Shown one piece after another: positions 21,768 through 27,274 of a stretch of DNA of 27,274 nucleotides. The notes below the pieces were generated by a model. It had not been told where the DNA came from. It was given only the letters and a program-made list of their open reading frames with translations, and did not search any database. The stretch lies in NCBI GenBank assembly GCA_900549135.1, contig URNI01000013.1, forward strand, positions 1 to 27,274, in the 5' to 3' direction. Position 1 is the stretch's first letter, and each line of letters begins with the position of its first letter. The position numbers and the translations under genes were made by a program. This DNA is from an uncultured Collinsella sp. Its GTDB lineage: Bacteria > Actinomycetota > Coriobacteriia > Coriobacteriales > Coriobacteriaceae.

Positions 21768-22675
21768 ATGGCCAACCTTCGCGACATTAAGAAGCGAATC
21801 TCCTCGGTTACCACGACCAAGCAGATCACGCGCACGATGGAGATGGTCTCTACGGCCAAGATTCGTCGTGCCCTCGATCGCTCCAAGCAGGCCGAGCCCT
21901 ATAAGGAGGCGCTGACCGACGTCATGTTGACGGTCGCCGGCGACGCCTCCTGTTCGGGCACCGATCCCATGCTGCAGAAGCATGAGAGCGTCAAGCATGG
22001 CCTGATTGTCGTTATTGCCTCGGACCGCGGCCTTGCCGGCGGTTTCAATACGACGGTGGAGCGCACGGCCGAAAAACTCGCCGCTTCTTGGGCGAACGAC
22101 GGCATCGAGTGCGAGATCATCGCGTGTGGGCGCAAACCGGCCACGTATTTCCGTGACCGCGCAAACGTCGTCATGCACTTTGAGGGCAACTCCTCTGAGC
22201 CCGATTTCAATCAGGCCCGCATGATCTCCTCTCATATCTGCGATGCGTATCGTGCCGGTGATCTTGACCGTGTCGAGCTTGTCTACCACCACGCCAAGAA
22301 CCGCGTGGATCAGGAGCTTCGCGTCGAGCATCTGTTGCCGCTCGACCCCGAGATGATCGCTATGGCCCACGGTCCGCGTAAGAACGAGACCGACGCCCCT
22401 AAGCGCATCTCGTCCACGTTCGAGTTCGTGCCCTCTCCCGAGCATGTTCTCGGCAAGCTTGTGCCGTCTTATATACTGACGGTCATCTACCAGGCCCTGA
22501 TTGATTCGGCGGCTGCCGAGCAGGGTGCACGCCGCAAGGCCATGCACTCCGCGACGGAAAACGCCACCGCGATCATCTCGACCCTTACCCGCACGTATAG
22601 TCGCGTGCGCCAGGCTTCGATCACGACCGAGATTAACGAGATCGTCGGCGGAGCCTCAGCATTGGAGGAACAGTA

Positions 22676-22676
<1 letters not shown>
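21768..22676 (+). CDS. atpG: ATP synthase F1 subunit gamma
   Basis: Central rotating shaft of F1; 302 residues. The N-terminal helix MANLRDIKKRISSVTTTKQITRTMEMVSTAKIRRA and the C-terminal helix SATENATAIISTLTRTYSRVRQASITTEINEIVGGASAL form the coiled coil, with the Rossmann-like middle VVIASDRGLAGGFNT. ATG 21768 follows GAGGAG. The stop codon overlaps the atpD start by one base (TAATG). Confidence 0.96.
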
Positions 22677-24130
<1,454 letters not shown>

Positions 24131-24133
24131 GTT

Positions 24134-24526
24134 ATGCGTATCCGCATCGTGTGCCCCGTGAGCCTCGCCTATGAGGGTGACGCTGCGTTTGTGTCGATTC
24201 CGTCTACGGATGGCGAGTTTGGCGTTCTGCCTGCTCACTCCAGCGAGATCTGCACGATCGACCGCGGTTACGTTCGCGTTTCCGATAAGGCCATGGGCAC
24301 TGTCGACCACACGTTTGCCGTGGCCGGCGGCTATGCCCAGGTTGCGGACGATGTCGTGACCGTTCTCGCCGAGCGCGCTTGCGATTTGGCGACCGTCGAT
24401 GCCGACAAGCTTAAAGCTGATATTCAAGGTTTTGAAGAGAAGCTGGGTAATTTGTCGGAGGATGATGCACGCCGCGCCTACCTCTATAATGAAATCGCAT
24501 GGTGTAAGCTCAAGCTTGCCCAATAG
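24134..24526 (+). CDS. atpC: ATP synthase F1 subunit epsilon
   Basis: Rotor and inhibitory subunit; 130 residues. The N-terminal beta-sandwich contains FVSIPSTDGEFGVLPAHSSEICTIDRGYVRV and AVAGGYAQVADDVVTVLAERA. A C-terminal helical hairpin follows (KLKADIQGFEEKLGNLSEDDARRAYLYNEI). It starts 3 bp after atpD and is the last gene before a strong terminator. Confidence 0.95.
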   Translation: MRIRIVCPVSLAYEGDAAFVSIPSTDGEFGVLPAHSSEICTIDRGYVRVSDKAMGTVDHTFAVAGGYAQVADDVVTVLAERACDLATVDADKLKADIQGFEEKLGNLSEDDARRAYLYNEIAWCKLKLAQ

Positions 24527-24562
24527 TCAAACGATTTAGCGTTCGACCATTTGCGAACACAT

Positions 24563-24601
24563 CATGCCCGGGATGGCCCAGCCACCCCGGGCATGCTTTT
24601 T
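24563..24601 (+). terminator. Strong intrinsic terminator between atpC and murA
   Basis: CATGCCCGGG and CCCGGGCATG form a perfect 10-bp stem, with an inner TGG/CCA, followed by C and five T. The T run ends 13 bp before the murA TTG start. A smaller hairpin GTTCG...CGAAC (about 24541-24558) precedes it. Confidence 0.9.
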
Positions 24602-24614
24602 GAAAGGGTAGACC

Positions 24615-25898
24615 TTGGATATTATCCGCGTTGAGGGTGGCCACGCCATCGGAGGCTCCGTGCCCGTCTCGGGTGCCAAGAACTCCGCGCTCAAACTCAT
24701 GGCGGCAACGCTTCTGGCGCCGGGCAAGACGACGCTGCAGAACGTGCCCGATATTTCCGATGTTCACGTGATGGGCAAGGTGCTCAAGGGCATGGGCGCT
24801 ACGATCGATGTTCTCGACGAGCACACGCTCGAGATTGATACCTCTCAGGTCGATTCTTGGGAGGCCCCCTACGAGCTCGTTGCCAAGATGCGTGCTTCCA
24901 CAGCCGTGATGGGACCCCTGCTGGGTCGCTTCCATCGCGCCAAGATCGCCATGCCGGGCGGCTGCAACCTGGGTGCTCGCAAGATCGATATGCATATCTT
25001 GGGTCTCGAGGCTCTGGGCGTCGAGTTCGACACCGCCCACGGCTACATCAACGCAAGTGCTCCCCAGGGCCTGCACGGCACCACCGTCACACTCGAGTTT
25101 GCGAGCGTCGGTGCCACAGAAAACCTCATCATGGCTGCCGTGCGCGCGCAGGGCACCACGGTTATCGACAACGCAGCCCGCGAGCCCGAGATCGTCGACC
25201 TTGCCAACATGCTCAACGAGATGGGTGCCAAGATCGTCGGCGCGGGCACGCCCGTCGTGACCATCGAGGGCGTAGAGGAGCTGCATCCCGTTACCCATTG
25301 CGTGGTGGGCGACCGCATCGAGGCCGGTACCTTTATCGTTGCCGGTGCGTTGATGGCCGACGATCGCGGTGTCGATGTCACGGGCTTTTGCCCCATTCAC
25401 TTGGGCATGGTGCTCAAGAAGATGGAGCTCATGGGTATCGACTGCGAGCGCGTCGAGGATGGCGTCCATGTGAACCGTGCCAAGCGTATCAAGCCGGTCG
25501 ACATCCAGACGCTTCCGTTCCCCGGCTTCCCGACGGACATGCAGGCGCAGATTATGGTGCTCTCCGCCCTTGCCGATGGTAGCTCCGTTATCACCGAGAA
25601 CATCTTCGAGAATCGCTTTATGTTTGCCTCTGAGCTGGTGCGCATGGGTGCCGACATTCGTATCGAGAGTCATCATGCCATGATTCATGGCGTCAAGGGC
25701 TTCTCGGGTGCACAGGTTACCTCGCCCGATCTGCGTGGCGGAGCGGCCCTCGTCGTGGCGGGCTTGATCGCCGACGGGACGACCGAGGTTTCGGCCATCC
25801 ATCACATCAAGCGCGGCTACGAGCAGTTTGTCGAAAAGCTGCAGGCGCTCGGCGCGCATGTCGAGCATGCTACCGTCCCCGATCCCGTCATCTACTAA
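24615..25898 (+). CDS. murA: UDP-N-acetylglucosamine 1-carboxyvinyltransferase
   Basis: First committed step of peptidoglycan precursor synthesis: transfers enolpyruvate from PEP to UDP-GlcNAc. 427 residues. The N-terminal VSGAKNSALKLMAATLL includes catalytic Lys22. The reactive cysteine (target of fosfomycin in this family) is Cys117 in AMPGGCNLGARKIDMHI. FPTDMQAQ and the late FENRFMFASELVRMGADI block are present. Start is TTG at 24615, 7 nt after GAAAGGG. No ATG of the right position exists upstream. The gene begins immediately after the ATP synthase terminator and runs into the LCP gene 12 bp downstream. Confidence 0.95.
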   Translation: MDIIRVEGGHAIGGSVPVSGAKNSALKLMAATLLAPGKTTLQNVPDISDVHVMGKVLKGMGATIDVLDEHTLEIDTSQVDSWEAPYELVAKMRASTAVMGPLLGRFHRAKIAMPGGCNLGARKIDMHILGLEALGVEFDTAHGYINASAPQGLHGTTVTLEFASVGATENLIMAAVRAQGTTVIDNAAREPEIVDLANMLNEMGAKIVGAGTPVVTIEGVEELHPVTHCVVGDRIEAGTFIVAGALMADDRGVDVTGFCPIHLGMVLKKMELMGIDCERVEDGVHVNRAKRIKPVDIQTLPFPGFPTDMQAQIMVLSALADGSSVITENIFENRFMFASELVRMGADIRIESHHAMIHGVKGFSGAQVTSPDLRGGAALVVAGLIADGTTEVSAIHHIKRGYEQFVEKLQALGAHVEHATVPDPVIY

Positions 25899-25910
25899 TA
25901 CAGGTTGCCT

Positions 25911-27032
25911 ATGTTTAATAAAAAGCCCCTCGCGGATACCACCGCCCGAAGACCCTCAACTGGTGCGCAGGCCAAGATCTACAGTCGCGATAACGTGGCT
26001 CGCTATTCCGAGCGCGCTCGTCAACGTCGTCGTAGCCACACGATTCGTCACGTCGCGCTCATTGTCGTGCTTGGCGTGCTGCTGAGTGCCACTACCGCTG
26101 CCGGCCTGTGGTTTGCCGCCATTATGGGCAAGCTCGGCGATTCTAATGTCATTACCGACAATCTGCGTCGGGTTCTGGTTGACACCGATGAGGCAAAGGA
26201 TCCGTTCTACGTGCTGCTTCTTGGCACCGACGGCCGTCCGGGCGAGGATACGTATCGTGCCGACTCGATTATCCTGGCACGCATCGACCCCACGCAAAAG
26301 CAGGCGACGCTCATTTCCGTTCCGCGCGACACCAAGGTCGAGTACAAGGGCGAGACCATGAAGATCAACGCCTGCCATACCGTTGGCGGCGCCGAGGCCA
26401 TGGTCGAGGCGGTCAACGAGCTGTGCGGTGTTCAGATTTCCCACTATGCCGAGGTCAGCTTCGACGGTATGCAGGCGCTGATTGATTCGGTTGGCGGTAT
26501 CGACATTAACGCAACCGATGATGTTGACGACCCCGAGCACCTGGATATTAAGATTACCGCTGGCCAGCAGCATATGGACGGTGCCACCGCCCTTACCTAT
26601 GCCCGCTGCCGCTACACCTATGCCGACGGCGATTACACGCGCATGCGCCACCAGCGTCAGGTGCTTGGCGCCCTTGCCAACCAGATTCTCAATAACTTCG
26701 ATGCCACGAAGATCTTTGGCCTGGTTAATTCGCTGTCCGATATGCTCGTAACCGATATGAGCGTTCAGGATATCGTGGCTACGGTCAACGCCATGCGCGG
26801 TATGGATGTCGACGGTATCTACTCGGCCAACCTGCCCTCGTACGCCGACGACAGCACCATGATCGACGGTGTGAGCTACGTCTTTGTCTACGAGGACGAG
26901 CTCAAGGAAATGATGGGCGGCATGGGCATCAACTCCATCGAGGCACTGCGCGGCAACCGTCTTATGCTGCGCGGCATCGGCCTGACCGACCGTGAGCTGA
27001 ACATCCTCGGCATCAAGCACGCAGGCGAATAA
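25911..27032 (+). CDS. LytR-CpsA-Psr (LCP) family cell-envelope glycopolymer ligase
   Basis: LCP proteins attach wall teichoic acid or other polyprenyl-linked glycopolymers to peptidoglycan outside the membrane. ATG 25911 gives 373 residues; an in-frame TTG at 25905 is a weaker choice. A basic cytoplasmic tail (SERARQRRRSHTIRH) is followed by one transmembrane helix (about 48-70, VALIVVLGVLLSATTAAGLWF). The LCP domain runs from about 98: FYVLLLGTDGRPGED, YRADSIILARID, LISVPRDTKVEY, KINACHTVGGAEAMVEAVNELCG, VGGIDINATDDVDD, and LTYARCRYTYADGDYTRMRHQRQVL. The Arg and Asp residues that bind the pyrophosphate lipid are present. It is likely cotranscribed with murA, consistent with a shared role in envelope synthesis. 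Confidence 0.92.
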   Translation: MFNKKPLADTTARRPSTGAQAKIYSRDNVARYSERARQRRRSHTIRHVALIVVLGVLLSATTAAGLWFAAIMGKLGDSNVITDNLRRVLVDTDEAKDPFYVLLLGTDGRPGEDTYRADSIILARIDPTQKQATLISVPRDTKVEYKGETMKINACHTVGGAEAMVEAVNELCGVQISHYAEVSFDGMQALIDSVGGIDINATDDVDDPEHLDIKITAGQQHMDGATALTYARCRYTYADGDYTRMRHQRQVLGALANQILNNFDATKIFGLVNSLSDMLVTDMSVQDIVATVNAMRGMDVDGIYSANLPSYADDSTMIDGVSYVFVYEDELKEMMGGMGINSIEALRGNRLMLRGIGLTDRELNILGIKHAGE

Positions 27033-27051
27033 GCACAGGAGGTGCGCGAAA

Positions 27052-27274
27052 ATGACAACTGTACAGGCAGGACTTACCTATTATAAACAAGTAAACGAGC
27101 AGATCCGCGCAGCGCAGGACAGCGAGATCACGGTTGAGAACGTGATCGGCCAGCGCTACATCGGCTGCGGCTCCACCGACCGCAAAATCACCGTGCACGG
27201 CACGGCAGGCAACGGCCTCGGCCAGTATCTGAACGGCTCCACCATTGAGGTCTTCGGCAACGCGCAGGAGGCCG
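27052..27274 (+). CDS. GXGXG-motif protein, glutamate synthase alpha C-terminal-like (partial, 3' truncated by window)
   Basis: ATG 27052 follows AGGAGGT by 8 nt, so this is a true gene start rather than an internal part of a large gltB. The 74 visible residues (SEITVENVIGQRYIGCGSTD, then HGTAGNGLGQYLNGSTIEVFGNAQEA) match the start of the right-handed beta-helix GXGXG domain found at the C-terminus of glutamate synthase large subunits and in stand-alone archaeal-type or FwdC-like proteins. It probably begins a split GltB-type set, but the following genes are outside the window. Confidence 0.75.
   Translation, partial: MTTVQAGLTYYKQVNEQIRAAQDSEITVENVIGQRYIGCGSTDRKITVHGTAGNGLGQYLNGSTIEVFGNAQEA

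Overview
The window is high-GC, with long genes packed mostly on the plus strand. Gene content and order (prfA, prmC, a Sua5-type gene, glpK, upp, complete F-type ATP synthase operon, murA, LytR-CpsA-Psr gene) suggest a Gram-positive actinobacterium of the Coriobacteriia. Collinsella is my best guess, from the look of the proteins and codon use rather than from any database search.

Layout. (1) 32-1459: an M20 metallopeptidase. (2) 1462-10130: an accessory block with one giant gene (start at 1647, 2,760 codons). It encodes a sortase-anchored surface protein: signal peptide, fibro-slime-type head, prealbumin-like domains, about 14 pilin-type isopeptide repeats, Pro-rich linker, LPYTG anchor. 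A run of nine G lies between its strong ribosome binding site/ATG and its signal peptide, and losing or gaining one G stops translation almost at once. The block is bracketed by a perfect 61-bp direct repeat (1401-1461 and 10131-10191). The left copy is the 3' end of the peptidase gene, which is the footprint expected of an element inserted at a gene's 3' end. No integrase is visible. (3) 10492-17361: translation and housekeeping genes prfA, prmC (with a large acidic insert), a hicAB toxin-antitoxin pair with its own promoter and palindrome, a Sua5/YrdC gene, glpK and upp. (4) 17643-24526: ATP synthase operon in the order small membrane protein, atpB-E-F-H-A-G-D-C, with its own promoter and a strong terminator. 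(5) 24615-27032: murA and an LCP-family gene for envelope assembly. (6) 27052-end: a truncated gene for a GXGXG-motif protein like the C-terminal domain of glutamate synthase.

The most interesting part is the accessory block: a phase-variable-looking giant adhesin on what looks like a mobile or formerly mobile segment, inserted into an otherwise conserved housekeeping region.
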